Shown: piece after piece, positions 53,701-64,000 of the stretch
Position numbering within the stretch: position 1 is the first letter of the stretch
Layout of the letters: each line of letters begins with the position of its first letter
Origin: Megamerina dolium
Taxonomy: Eukaryota > Arthropoda > Insecta > Diptera > Megamerinidae
NCBI GenBank assembly: GCA_963854835.1
Contig: OY978526.1
Location: 15,827,277-15,891,276, forward strand
Reading direction: 5' to 3'
Length of the DNA stretch: 64,000 nucleotides
The notes under the pieces: model-generated
Seen by the model: only the letters and a program-made list of their open reading frames with translations
Told to the model about the DNA's origin: nothing
Databases searched by the model: none
Translations under genes and position numbers: made by a program

Positions 53701-55353
53701 AGTGGGCGTATGAATGCATAAAAATGGGCCGTCATTCATAATAGTAGGCACTATAAATAAATAGGGGCATCTGTAGCGGTTTTGTGTTGATTGCTTGCCT
53801 GGTAACTAATAGCAACTAACACTAACCCATTTCTGCGGATTCTTTTCACATAAATACACACACACACACACATTCTTTTGTGTGCAATAAAGTTGAAATA
53901 CTCTGGGAACACAGTTTATACAGAATTCAAAAAGTCATATATGTGCGAATTGTATTCAACGTTTTTATTCAAATTTCTTTACTCAGCAGCATAGTCGTAT
54001 CAAAAGAAAATCTTTTACACCGAAATAGATACGGGCTTGATAATATAAAAATGAAATAAAATGAAATAGTTAAAAAGAAATAATCATAATAATTGCACTT
54101 TGGCTACTATACAAATTACATACACATACGTACATATACACGCATATATATTCATATATGAAAATTGAAGCTAATTAACAAATGACTAGAGGCAAAAACG
54201 CTTTTATCATACATAACGTATATAAGCCTTTTGATTATACGAGTATGCAGAGAAGCACAACCAGCATCAATACACACACATACAAATATTATGTGAAGCA
54301 TATGCCAAAATCCCATATGCAAATGTTCATACACACACACACATGCATATATTGCATTTAAATTAAACGCCCAAAAAAATAATATAAAAAATAAATAAAT
54401 ATAAAAGCCCTCCATCCTAAAGAGTACCACTACCACCATTACATTGCTTTAAATATGGCAATAGAGGTAGGTCTGCTGCTTATTATTAACAGATTGAGCT
54501 GGTTTTTTTTTCGAATAAAATATTTTAAAATATTTTCTCTTTTTTGGCTTTTTAATTTGGGATTTCTTTCTGCATTTTCTTTTTTTTTTTTTTTTGGTAG
54601 TCTCCAACTTAAGCCATAAAATCCATTCATACGCTTAAATAAAATGCTCAAGCACTTGACTGCATCCATATAAAAATTGCGCAGTAACAACAACAATAGC
54701 AAGAATAAAAATGAGTACACAAAAGTAGAAGCCAGAATTTGAATTTATTTGGTCTTGCTTACATTTTTTTTTGCAGTGAATGCCAAAAAATGAATAAATA
54801 AAATGTACAAATGAAATGCCACAATAAAAAACCCTTTAGAATAAATAGACCAAGAAGCATAAGAGATGTTCTTTACGCCATTCCATTTCATACCATAAGC
54901 ATTAAAGATAATTCACCAAAAAAGTGAAAAAAAAAAATACGAAAAAAATAACAATGCAAGTAATGTTGCCAACATTTGTGATTCAAATTAATTTTAGCTG
55001 GCTTTTTTCCATTTTTAATCTTTTTTTTTTCATATATAAGAAATAACAATAAATATAAACTTTTTTTTTGGTTTCTTTTTTTTTTTTTATTTGCGAGGGA
55101 TTTCTGATTACGTTAAGTGGATAATGTGGAAAGAAGCCAAACTTTTATTGTGACTCGTTAAATTTTGTCTACCTCTATTTTATGTAAGTGGTACTATTAT
55201 ATAATGGGAAAAGTATAAAAATGGAATAATTGAAAAGACGTAATCACTCATATAGGTTTCTATTAAAAGAGCTATTACAACAGCTTGAAGCAGAGATGGA
55301 CAATACATCGATTGTTTTAGTGCATATCGATACTTGAAGTGCAAATTAAAAGA
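50701..55353. other. 3' flank of Hmx, no gene
   Basis: AT-rich with A15 near 50800, GTT near 53065-53090, AAC runs 53215-53300, CA tracts near 53858 and 54330, and poly-T runs near 54580 and 55080. ORFs of 60-95 codons are low-complexity and I do not call them. Confidence 0.5.
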
Positions 55354-55463
55354 AAATAAAAGTCGAATAATAATTGAAAATGCTATATTTTGGTTGGTTG
55401 ATTTAAAAAAATACATATGTTATTGATATCGATATTTTTCATTCGATAGTATTTACGATATTT
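55354..55463. repeat. 110-bp direct repeat, copy 1, rich in CGATA
   Basis: Matches 55750-55859 at an offset of 396 bases with few differences (AAAATGCTATATTTTGGTTGG shared in the middle). It contains GATATCGATATTT, TTCGATAGT and TACGATATT. CGATA clusters resemble DREF/BEAF-32 target sites (inference). Confidence 0.8.
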
Positions 55464-55749
55464 TACTCTTACATAACAAATGTAGTTGTGTTTGCTTTTT
55501 AATGTTTATGAACTGCAAATACTTTGCTGCCTATTACAATATTTCTTTTATTATCTTTTAAATTAACTATATATTAAAAGCAACAAAGAAGATACCACCA
55601 GAAATCGTCGATTAATGATTATTACTCAATTAAAAATTTTCTAATTATTCTATTTGTCACTTTCGACAGTGTCACAGGAGTGACATCTTTCATATATCAA
55701 CCTCCTGGTTACGCTATTTATAATACTTTTAATATAAAGTAATTTTGCA

Positions 55750-55859
55750 AAATAAAAGTCAAATAATATTTGAAAATGCTATATTTTGGTTGGCTGATTT
55801 AAAAAAATGCATATGTTATCGATATCGATATTCTTGATTCGATAGTATTTACGATATTT
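55750..55859. repeat. 110-bp direct repeat, copy 2
   Basis: Second copy of the repeat at 55354. Here the palindromic part is TTATCGATATCGATATTC. The 286 bp between copies has no recognised content. Confidence 0.8.
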
Positions 55860-58433
55860 ATGAAATTTTCTAGGAATAGTGCCGGAAGATATTTTTACCT
55901 TATAAAAAATTCGAAATTATGCGCTTTTTCCAACATTAATGCATTTTCTAATCAAACACAGAAGCATTCTGTTATGTTCTCTCTTGCAGAATTCATGATT
56001 TGATAAGCAAAACTTAATCAAAATAGTTTCTAAAACTGATCTTTGGCAAGATCCTGACATGATCCTGAAAGCTATAATTTAGAAGGAAGGGAACGAAAGG
56101 GAAACTCATAAGATATAAAGAGACCAAATTCGATATGATAAAAGATGATTCTAGAATGTTTCCATATGGTACGATAAGCCCAAATTTGTTGAGGCGGGGA
56201 CAATAGGGACAGTTTCGAATAACAAACATCGATATGATTAATATTAAATTTGAAGTACATTAAAAAGCGATTCTAAATACAAGTATTGATTAATTAAATT
56301 GTCGTTACATAAAATTAGTGCAAAATAAATCGTGCAGATATTGATATGATCCAGTGATGGAACAGGGTTGATTCGTATTAGCATTAATCGTTCACAAAAT
56401 AAAAACTTAACATCATGCATATTTGAAAATTCTATGAGAAACAACTATAGTAGACACACTTAGATATTGCTTCTGTGTTAGTTGCAAGAACATCATCAAC
56501 CTGATCTTTATGAAATTTTAGCAGAGCTTTCATACTTCATTTCCACAATCATTGCAATTTAACAAATTTTACATATATAATGATAGTCAAGGAAGAAAAA
56601 ATTATATTCAAAATAAAAGAGGAATCTCCAAATTAATGAATGACTGACTAAACGAGTGAATGAATATGAATATGAAAATGGGAATAGAAATAAAATGAAT
56701 TGCAATCAACACAAATAAAATAGAAGAACAAAGGACGAAAAATATCACACTACTATCTCATCAATCATATGAAAGTGACATGAGCAACAATTACAAGTAG
56801 AGCATAGGAAGTGAAGGGCTGCAGCGAGCCCAAAACTATTCATTATTACAGCTTGCAAATGAAATAATCACCAATTGACGAAAATGATGCAACCTCAATA
56901 CGGTGAAAAAATTGTGTCAGAAAAAAAAGCAATGAATACTCAATGTAATTGCTATTTCAAATTCAATGCAATGTATGCACTATACTAGGTAGATATGTAC
57001 TATATATAGGTAGATACTACATATATTAAATAAGAAATGATGTGCGACAATAACATTTTTTCCAGATGTCGTTTTTTATATCTCTTGGTGGTGAATAATC
57101 ATAAATTTCATTGCGTAATTGGATATTTTAGTTTAGATTTTGCTAAAAAAATGCATTGAATATTATTCTTTGTCCTTTATTATTTTTCGTATTTTTTGAT
57201 GTTGATCACTCATTTGCAACCTGATTCAAATGCATTAATTTTGCACTCATACTCATATACAAATGTTTTCACACATACACTGACATCAAATTGTACTTAA
57301 ATGTTTTTTATTGTGGTCGTTGATGTCCACTGTTTTCGGTTTTTTATTGACATTGTCCTTTAATGTCCTTAAAATGAGTAAAACACACACACACACACAC
57401 ACACTCACATAGAATTGTTCTGTGGTTGTGATGATTTTTTTGTTTTCTTCTAACTATTACATTTACTGTTATTGTTGTGTAACTTCAATAAAGGACAATG
57501 ACAGTTGAATTACACTTAAAAAGGACATTCATCCTTGTTGCTGATGATGCTGTTGATTTTTTGTTGTTGTTTTGTTTTTACTATTTTTTGATTAGTGATT
57601 TTTTACGCGCATTTACAGTCTGCAGTCACCTAAACTCACTAAACGCATAACATTCACTTATGGCTGTGTTATACCATGCCCAATTCAATATTCGTAGAAG
57701 GTACTTTGATGTGTGTTTTATTATAGCTACGTACATAGTATATTTCTTGTTTTATATTGTTGTTAGTGTACATTTATTTTATTTTATTTTATTGCCATGT
57801 ACATACTCGTATGTAGTTGCTATTATCGCGTACTTTTTCGCCATTACATTGTTGTGGTCACACACGCACATGTTATGTTATAAATTTTGGTTTTTTATTT
57901 GTCTCACTTTGTTATGCGTTGAGCCCTTAATAGTGTTATTGCCCATTTTCGCCCTACGGTTTTTTTTTCTCTCTCTATTTTTATTTTATCATTCATTATT
58001 GCAATTGTAGACAATTTTGGGTTATTAACTCAATGGTTTCAATTACTATATATAGCGCATCTGTATGTACACACATGGTGGCCATTGTTATGCTGTTATT
58101 ACCACTTGGTTCATTAATGTTATTGATGTTGTTGTTATTGCCGCAATATATAATCGTCAGTGTCATCCTTTAATATTAAGTAGTTGTCGAGTACATTCGA
58201 ATCTGGAACGTAAAATAAACGCATACGCTCATAAAAAACAATACATTTGTTATTGTTATGTACTTGCATACGAGTATATTGAGATGATAAATTTGATAGT
58301 TGATTCGTGTGCATTGATTGGAAGTTCGAGTATTATAATTGTATAGTTGTGAACTATATAATAAACTGCATTTTTCATAGCAAAGCATACATGAATTCTC
58401 CAACTGATCCATTATTTAAAAATATTGTATAGT
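55860..58433. other. Noncoding stretch
   Basis: A CA array at 57383-57404. ORFs up to 116 codons at 57660-58010 are runs of hydrophobic residues from T-rich DNA with no family signal. No gene was seen. Confidence 0.45.
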
Positions 58434-58446
58434 TTATGTATCAAGT

Positions 58447-59159
58447 AAGGCATGAACACGCGAGCAGTCAGTGCAGCATTCTCAGAGTTGGAAAGAGAGT
58501 CGCGTCGGATCGGTCTCACGGTGAACGAGGGCAAGACGAAGTATCTAGTGTCAACAAACAAAGAGACCCGGCGTCTTGGACAGCACGTCACTGTTGACAA
58601 CTACGCTTTTGAAGTAGTAAAGGACTTTGTCTATCTTGGAACCAGCATTAACAGCAGTAATGACGTCAGCTTGGAGATCATGCGTAGGATAACTCTTGCT
58701 AACAGGTGTTACTTTGGGCTGAGTAAGCAATTGAGAAGTCGAGCCCTCTCTCGAAGAACGAAAACTACACTCTACAAGTCTCTCATCATGCCTGTCCTAA
58801 CATATGGCGCTGACGTCTGGACAATTTCCACCTCGGATGAGCGAATGCTTGGAGTTTTCGAGAGGAGAGTCCTACGCAAGATCTTTGGACCTATTTGCGT
58901 TGGTGGCGAGTACCGAATAAGGTACAATCATGAGCTGTACGAGCTGTATGCCGATATTGACATAGTAAAGCGCATCAAAATCCAGCGGCTGCGCTGGATA
59001 GGTCACGTCAAGCGAATGGAAGAACACGCTCCAGCTAAGAAGGCGCTTGGAATTTCTAACTGGCGCCAGCTAGCGAAGAACAGAGATGGCTGGCGAAGCA
59101 TGTTATTTTCGGCCTAAATCGATATTCGGTTGTTATAGCCACATAAGTAAGTAAGTAAG
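58447..59159 (+). pseudogene. 5'-truncated LINE insertion (family 1, copy 3) with 13-bp target-site duplication
   Basis: TTATGTATCAAGT flanks it at 58434-58446 and 59160-59172, so this is a clean insertion. The frame is open for 221 codons from 58452, from VSAAFSELERESRRIGLTVN through DNYAFEVVKDFVYLGTSINS to NWRQLAKNRDGWRSMLFSA. The reverse transcriptase catalytic box is upstream of the truncation and missing. Relative to copy 1, about 29 residues containing the arginine-rich GRRRRGRPNLWWKDQ block are deleted in frame after PAKKAL. The 3' end carries the shared terminus and an AAGT repeat tail. Confidence 0.9.
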
Positions 59160-59172
59160 TTATGTATCAAGT

Positions 59173-59699
59173 TTCAGCGTCAATGGGTTGTTTTTTAATG
59201 TGTAGATTCTGAAGACGTGATTTGCAAAACTGGCCTTGACACTTCGTGAAATAAATACTATCAAGTCGAATTAAACAGGGTTATGAGCCAGACTTTTGTA
59301 TTTTAAATTTTGTCTAGATTTTTAACAACTTGTAACAGTATGATGGAAATCTTAAATTTCATCGGTCCTGTTAAGTACTTCTTAAGTATGCTCTGCTAAA
59401 AAAATCGATTTAAAACGCATAACTTCGAAGAAATCTATGCGCACAAAATTAAATACGTCCCAATTTTCTTTTCGATGCACCATCGACTATTTTAAATACT
59501 ACTGAAAGATATACGAATGTACTAATAAAATTCAAAAGGTTTAATTGAAAAAAAAATATTTTCCTAAGCAAATCGAACAAGTAAATAATAAATTTTCTAG
59601 CTTTTTTTGGAAAGCAGTTAAATTGTATTTTAAATATTTTATTTTACCATTTTAGCTGTATATTTATATGTCTCCATATTTTGGTTGAAACATCCACCA
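59173..59699. other. Noncoding spacer between LINE and mariner
   Basis: AT-rich, nothing recognised. Confidence 0.5.
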
Positions 59700-60965
59700 T
59701 AAGGTATTTTACGAGGGCGGTCCCAGAACTAGCCTAAAATTGCTTTGGTGAAAAGTGCAACCTTATAAAACATATGTTTTTAGTTTCAAGGCGCCACGTT
59801 GTTTAGTATTTTTGTTTTTTTATTTTTTGAGCCATCGAAAGTTAACGACCTCTGAATTTGTAAACATGGAAAAATTGGTCATCGTTATTTAATTCAATAC
59901 TTTCATTTGAAAGGTCTGAGTCCAACGAATATTAAAACCCAACTAGATTCTACTATGGGGGAGTTCATTTACGACCATAAAATATTGTATGGCAGAGTTT
60001 AAACGAGGTCGTACGAGCTGCCAAGACAAACACCGTAGTGGTCGACCAATTGAGGTGACCACGCCAGAAACGGTTAAGAAAATCCACAAAATGGTATTGG
60101 ATGATCGCCGGATGAAGATGCGTGAGCTAGGTAAAATTACAAGCATTTCAAAAAGTGCTATACATTGTATGTTGACCGAAAATTTGGAGATGAAAAAGCG
60201 GTGTGCAAGATGGATGCAGAGTTGCTCACAATAGAATTAAAAATTATGTCGTGAAGATGTTAGAGTGTTTGGCGATGTTTCACAGTAATAAAGCCGAGTT
60301 TTTGCGTCGATTCGTAACCATAGATGGGACATGGGTCCACCACTTCACACCTGAGACAAAGGAGCAGTCAAAACAGTGAACTGAAAGGGGAGAACCGTGC
60401 CCAAAGAAGGCGAAGACAGTTCCACTTGCAGGCAAGATTATGGCGTCTGTTTTTTGGAATGCACGTTTGATAATTTTTATTGATTATCTTCAAAAAGGAA
60501 AAACAATCAATGGCTAGTATTATGCTAATTTCTTTCAGTGTTTAAGTGATGAAATTAAAGGAAAAAGGCCGCATTTGGCGAAAAAGAAAGTTCTGTTTCA
60601 TCAAGACAATGCACCAGTTCACCCATTCGCTATTGCGATGGCCAAAATCAATGAGTTAAAGCTCGAATTGCTTCAGCGCGCACCTTATTCGCTTGACTAA
60701 GCTTCTTTTCTATTTCCAAATTTGAAAAAATTGCTTGGTGGTAGAAGATTTGCAAACAATGAAGCGGTGCAGTCTGCGGTAGATGACTATTTTAATCAGC
60801 TAGACAGTTCATACTATAAACAGGGTATCGAAGCTACAGAATATCGCTGGGAAAAGTGTATAGAGCTAAAAGAAGATTATGTTGAGGAATAAAGAACAAT
60901 TTTCCCAAATTTGTTGTGTTTTCTTTGTTAGGTCGGGCAGTTCTGGGACTGCCCTCGTACCTTAT
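59700..60965 (+). mobile_element. Mariner element with terminal inverted repeats and broken transposase
   Basis: The left end TAAGGTATTTTACGAGGGCG plus GTCCCAGAACT is inverted at the right as AGTTCTGGGACTGCCCTCGT plus ACCTTA (about 60938-60964). The left copy has about 5 extra bases. TA lies at both borders. The transposase reads + strand from about 59867. The helix-turn-helix part (FKRGRTSCQDKHRSGRPIEV) is open at 59989-60234. The first catalytic Asp lies in TIDGTWVHH at 60323 and the second in HQDNAPVH at 60605. The third (normally in LAPSDFF) is lost to a stop and small deletion just after YSLD at 60697. Several other stops occur, so it is inactive. Confidence 0.88.
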
Positions 60966-61644
60966 TTGAGATGGCGCAAGTATCGAACTAAAAACGAAAT
61001 CAAGATAATTTTGATTACGTTTAAAATTCAAGTAATTCCTTAAGAATGTACTCCTGGAGATCAGACCGACTGGATAATATTATCTAGAAGTTATGAAGCC
61101 GATTATTGACAAGGATTGAACTAGTACGACCTGAACGCACTAAAGATTACCAGCTGCACGATTGCACGATAATTCAACGACTTACAAAATCGTCACAGTA
61201 AAGCAGCATTTAACTAAAAAATTTATACATCCATCTGTGTCACCATGTGACTATTTCCTCTTTCAATTGATTTCATAATGTTCCACCGATATTACATAAT
61301 AAAGGCGCTAAAGAAATTTTCTGCCAGGATTTACTGCTCCACACGTTGCATTGACTTCAATGGAAACCATTTTTAATAGAAGTAACTTTTAAAATGAAAT
61401 TACATGTGTTTTATTGAAGATAGATATATAAAAAACATGCTGTAAATATTGTATTAATTTAGCATCCCGTTTAGTACATTAAATATGGACGGTATTGGAA
61501 GGTAATTTGCTTATAATAGCCTACATTGAATAGCAGAACTCTTATAATATCACGAAGACAATTTTTAATTCTAAAATATTTCTGATGACATTCGAGTCAC
61601 GTATGGGTTTCGAGCTCACAATCATGAACTACGGTAACCATATA
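60966..61644. other. Noncoding stretch with a possible transposase scrap
   Basis: Around 61225-61275 the + strand reads YIHPSVSPCDYFLFQLIS, resembling the HPPYSPDLAPCDYFLF catalytic-Asp region of mariner-like transposases, with stops directly after. Too short for certainty. Confidence 0.35.
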
Positions 61645-64000
61645 AAAATCTCCTTACAGTCGGCTGGGGCCGACCAAATTATACCCTGCATATGTAGAGA
61701 TATATATAAAAAGTTTGCTCGTATATCCATCCTCTTCTTCCACTACTTTGTATAGGACCTACATTAAGAAGTAGGCGTACCTCACCAATTTTGGAGGATC
61801 AATTTCTGCCTATAATACTAAACTACATAGGTTGCAATGGGTTGACCTAGGCGTATTAATTAGTAAGTTATGGGTGTTTTAATGTTTAAGATAAATCCGA
61901 GACTTTATACGGAAGATATATAAAAAAAGGGCGTGACGTATCTCTTTCTAATTAATTATCTAATTAATTTTTCAATATCAATACACACAATTTGGTTGTC
62001 CTACGCTAAATGGTTTGTAAGTTATGGAGCTTAAAAGTTTTAGTTTAATTCCCTCGACTTTGTATGGGTGACCTATGAAGGAGTGGGCGTGGCACACTGA
62101 TTTTCTGCCAAATTATTTCCGACTACGATATTAATCTAAGTGTCAATTATGGTTATTTTAGGCAGGAGATTGCCGAAGTTACAGCTGTTTAAATTTAAAA
62201 TTTGTATGGGGGATACAATAAACAGTGGGCGTGGCGCGCCCATTTCAAGTGAGCCTAGTTGCTCGTACAATACTAATCCACACCTTAAATCTCGTTATTC
62301 TACGCTGAATAGTTTGCAAGTTATAACCGGTAACATTTTTTTTAATTTCCGCAACTTTGTATGGCAGACCCAAAAAGGAGTGGGTGTGGCACACTGATTT
62401 TCTGCCAGATTTTTGCCGACTACGATATTAATCTAAGTGTCAATTATGATTATTTTAGGCAGAAGATTGCCGAAGTTACAGCTGTTTCAATTTAAAATTT
62501 GTATGGGGGCTACGATAAACAGTGGGCGTGGTGCGCCCATTTTCTGTGAGCCTAGTTGCTCGTACAATACTAATCCATACCTTAAATCTCGTTGTCCTAC
62601 GCTAAATGGTTTGTAAGTTATGGAGCTTAAAAGTTTTAGTTTAATTCCCTTGACTTTGTATGGGAGACTCATGAAGGAGTGGGCGTGGCATACTAATTTT
62701 CTGTCAGATTTTTGCCGACTACGATATTAATTTAAGTGTCAATTATGGTTATTCTAGACAGAAGATTGGCGAAGTTACAGCTGTTTCAATTTAAAATTTG
62801 TATGGGGGCTACGATAAACAACGGGCGTGGTGCGTCCATTTTCTGTGAGCCTAGTTGCTCGTACAATACTAATCCACACCTTAAATCTCGTTATTCTACG
62901 CTGAATAGTTTGCAAGTTATAACCGGTAACATTTTTTTTTAATTTCCGCAACTTTGTATGGGAGACCCAAAAAGGAGTGGGCGTGGCACACTGATTTTCT
63001 GTCATATTATTTCCAACTACGATATTAATCTAAGTGTCAATTATGGTTATTCTGGACAGAAGATTGTAGAAGTTACAGCTGTTTCAATTAAAAAGAAGTA
63101 CAGACACTTTGTATGACAGCTACTCTAAAAAGTAGGCGTGGCTCAACCACTTTTGGCAAGGTTATATAGTAGTATAATATAAGTCTATGTGCCAAATATT
63201 GTTGTCCCAAGTGGTATATTATGTGAGTTATAGCAAGTTAAAGATTTTGAGTGGGTGTGGCACACTGATTTTCTGCCAGATTTTTGCCGACTACGATATT
63301 AATCTAAGTGTCAATTATGATTATTTTAGGCAGAAGATTGCCGAAGTTACAGCTGTTTCAATTTAAAATTTGTATGGGGGCTACGATAAACAGTGGGCGT
63401 GGTGCGCCCATTTTCTGTGAGCCTAGTTGCTCGTACAATACTAATCCATACCTTAAATCTCGTTGTCCTACGCTAAATGGTTTGTAAGTTATGGAGCTTA
63501 AAAGTTTTAGTTTAATTCCCTTGACTTTGTATGGGAGACTCATGAAGGAGTGGGCGTGGCATACTAATTTTCTGTCAGATTTTTGCCGACTACGATATTA
63601 ATTTAAGTGTCAATTATGGTTATTCTAGACAGAAGATTGGCGAAGTTACAGCTGTTTCAATTTAAAATTTGTATGGGGGCTACGATAAACAATGGGCGTG
63701 GTGCGTCCATTTTCTGTGAGCCTAGTTGCTCGTACAATACTAATCCACACCTTAAATCTCGTTATTCTACGCTGAATAGTTTGCAAGTTATAACCGGTAA
63801 CATTTTTTTTTAATTTCCGCAACTTTGTATGGGAGACCCAAAAAGGAGTGGGCGTGGCACACTGATTTTCTGTCATATTATTTCCAACTACGATATTAAT
63901 CTAAGTGTCAATTATGGTTATTCTGGACAGAAGATTGTAGAAGTTACAGCTGTTTCAATTAAAAAGAAGTACAGACACTTTGTATGACAGCTACTCTAAA
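61645..64000 (-). mobile_element. DINE-1/Helentron-like element with expanded internal tandem modules, cut by window end
   Basis: The left terminus repeats that of the 33.5-kb element: AAAAATCTCCTTACA, the GTCGGC/GCCGAC hairpin at 61659-61674 and TATACCCTGCATATGTAG. The interior is arrays of the roughly 150-bp TTTGTATGGG...GGGCGTGG module. They are arranged as dimers of about 297-299 bp (equivalent points at 62201, 62498 and 62797). The other terminus (microsatellite and CTGCATAATGC end) has not been reached by 64000. Short ORFs seen in repeated copies are by-products of the repeat and not genes. Confidence 0.65.
62378..64000. repeat. 871-bp recent tandem duplication inside the DINE-like array
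   Basis: Bases 62378-63248 are repeated from 63249 to the window end at an exact 871-base offset. I noticed only single-base differences (for example ACGGGCG at 62821 versus ATGGGCG at 63692). The junction is TTTTGA|GTGGGTGTGG at 63248/63249, where the start of the unit follows its own end out of module register. Confidence 0.9.

Noticed and set aside
57660..58010. Membrane protein gene of 116 codons
   Set aside because: Hydrophobicity comes from T-rich DNA. No start context, splice signals or family motif.
62140..63876. Recurring 61-85 codon ORFs as a small gene family
   Set aside because: They fall inside the noncoding repeat modules, occur on both strands and copy exactly with the 871-bp duplication.

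Overview
The window looks like nuclear DNA of a higher fly (Diptera: Brachycera), most likely a tephritid-type fruit fly. It is AT-rich and full of short microsatellites. Genes are sparse with very long introns, and the mobile-element load is typical of such flies: mariner and related DNA transposons, truncated non-LTR retrotransposons, a tRNA-headed SINE, and DINE-1/Helentron-like repeats. I see no rRNA, functional tRNA, CRISPR or bacterial operon structure. The species assignment is inference.

Only one real protein gene is visible: Hmx (H6-like/NK-class homeobox), on the + strand. I join three exons by phase-compatible splice sites: exon 1 (22521-23368, N-terminal low-complexity region with a Groucho-type eh1 motif), exon 2 (42918-43027, a short conserved 36-residue block) and exon 3 (48576 onward, acidic stretch, homeodomain, HMX tail). 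Intron 1 is about 19.5 kb and intron 2 about 5.5 kb. The spliced frame runs 580 codons to a TAG at 49358-49360. The same frame then stays open and clearly coding for 146 more codons to a TGA at 49799-49801. A GC-rich hairpin starts 15 bases after the TAG. This is the most interesting signal in the window: a candidate programmed stop-codon readthrough, or A-to-I editing of UAG to UGG, in a homeobox gene. A second candidate is a frame-preserving 126-nt cassette exon at about 27183-27308 in intron 1.

Layout: 1-22 kb is upstream noncoding DNA carrying mariner remnants (2.6 and 6.5 kb), a LINE (2.9-4.3 kb, minus), a Jockey-like LINE (12.6-13.8 kb), a MITE (10.8 kb) and full-length SINEs (6.0, 14.0, 15.6, 16.3, 19.7 kb). 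22-50 kb is the Hmx transcription unit. Its introns hold SINEs, a LINE tail, deletion-derivative DNA transposons, a complete DINE-like element (33.5-34.8 kb), a related module array (40.8-41.3 kb) and a local tandem duplication (43.5-44.0 kb). 50-58 kb is 3' flank with no gene, apart from a pair of 110-bp direct repeats rich in CGATA motifs (55.35 and 55.75 kb). 58.4-61 kb holds a young LINE insertion with a 13-bp target-site duplication and a broken mariner with terminal inverted repeats. 61.6-64 kb is a DINE-like element whose internal modules are amplifying in tandem, including an 871-bp recent duplication that runs off the window end.

SINE, LINE and transposon boundaries are supported by target-site duplications or terminal repeats that I read directly. 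Family names rest on remembered family motifs and could not be checked by search here.
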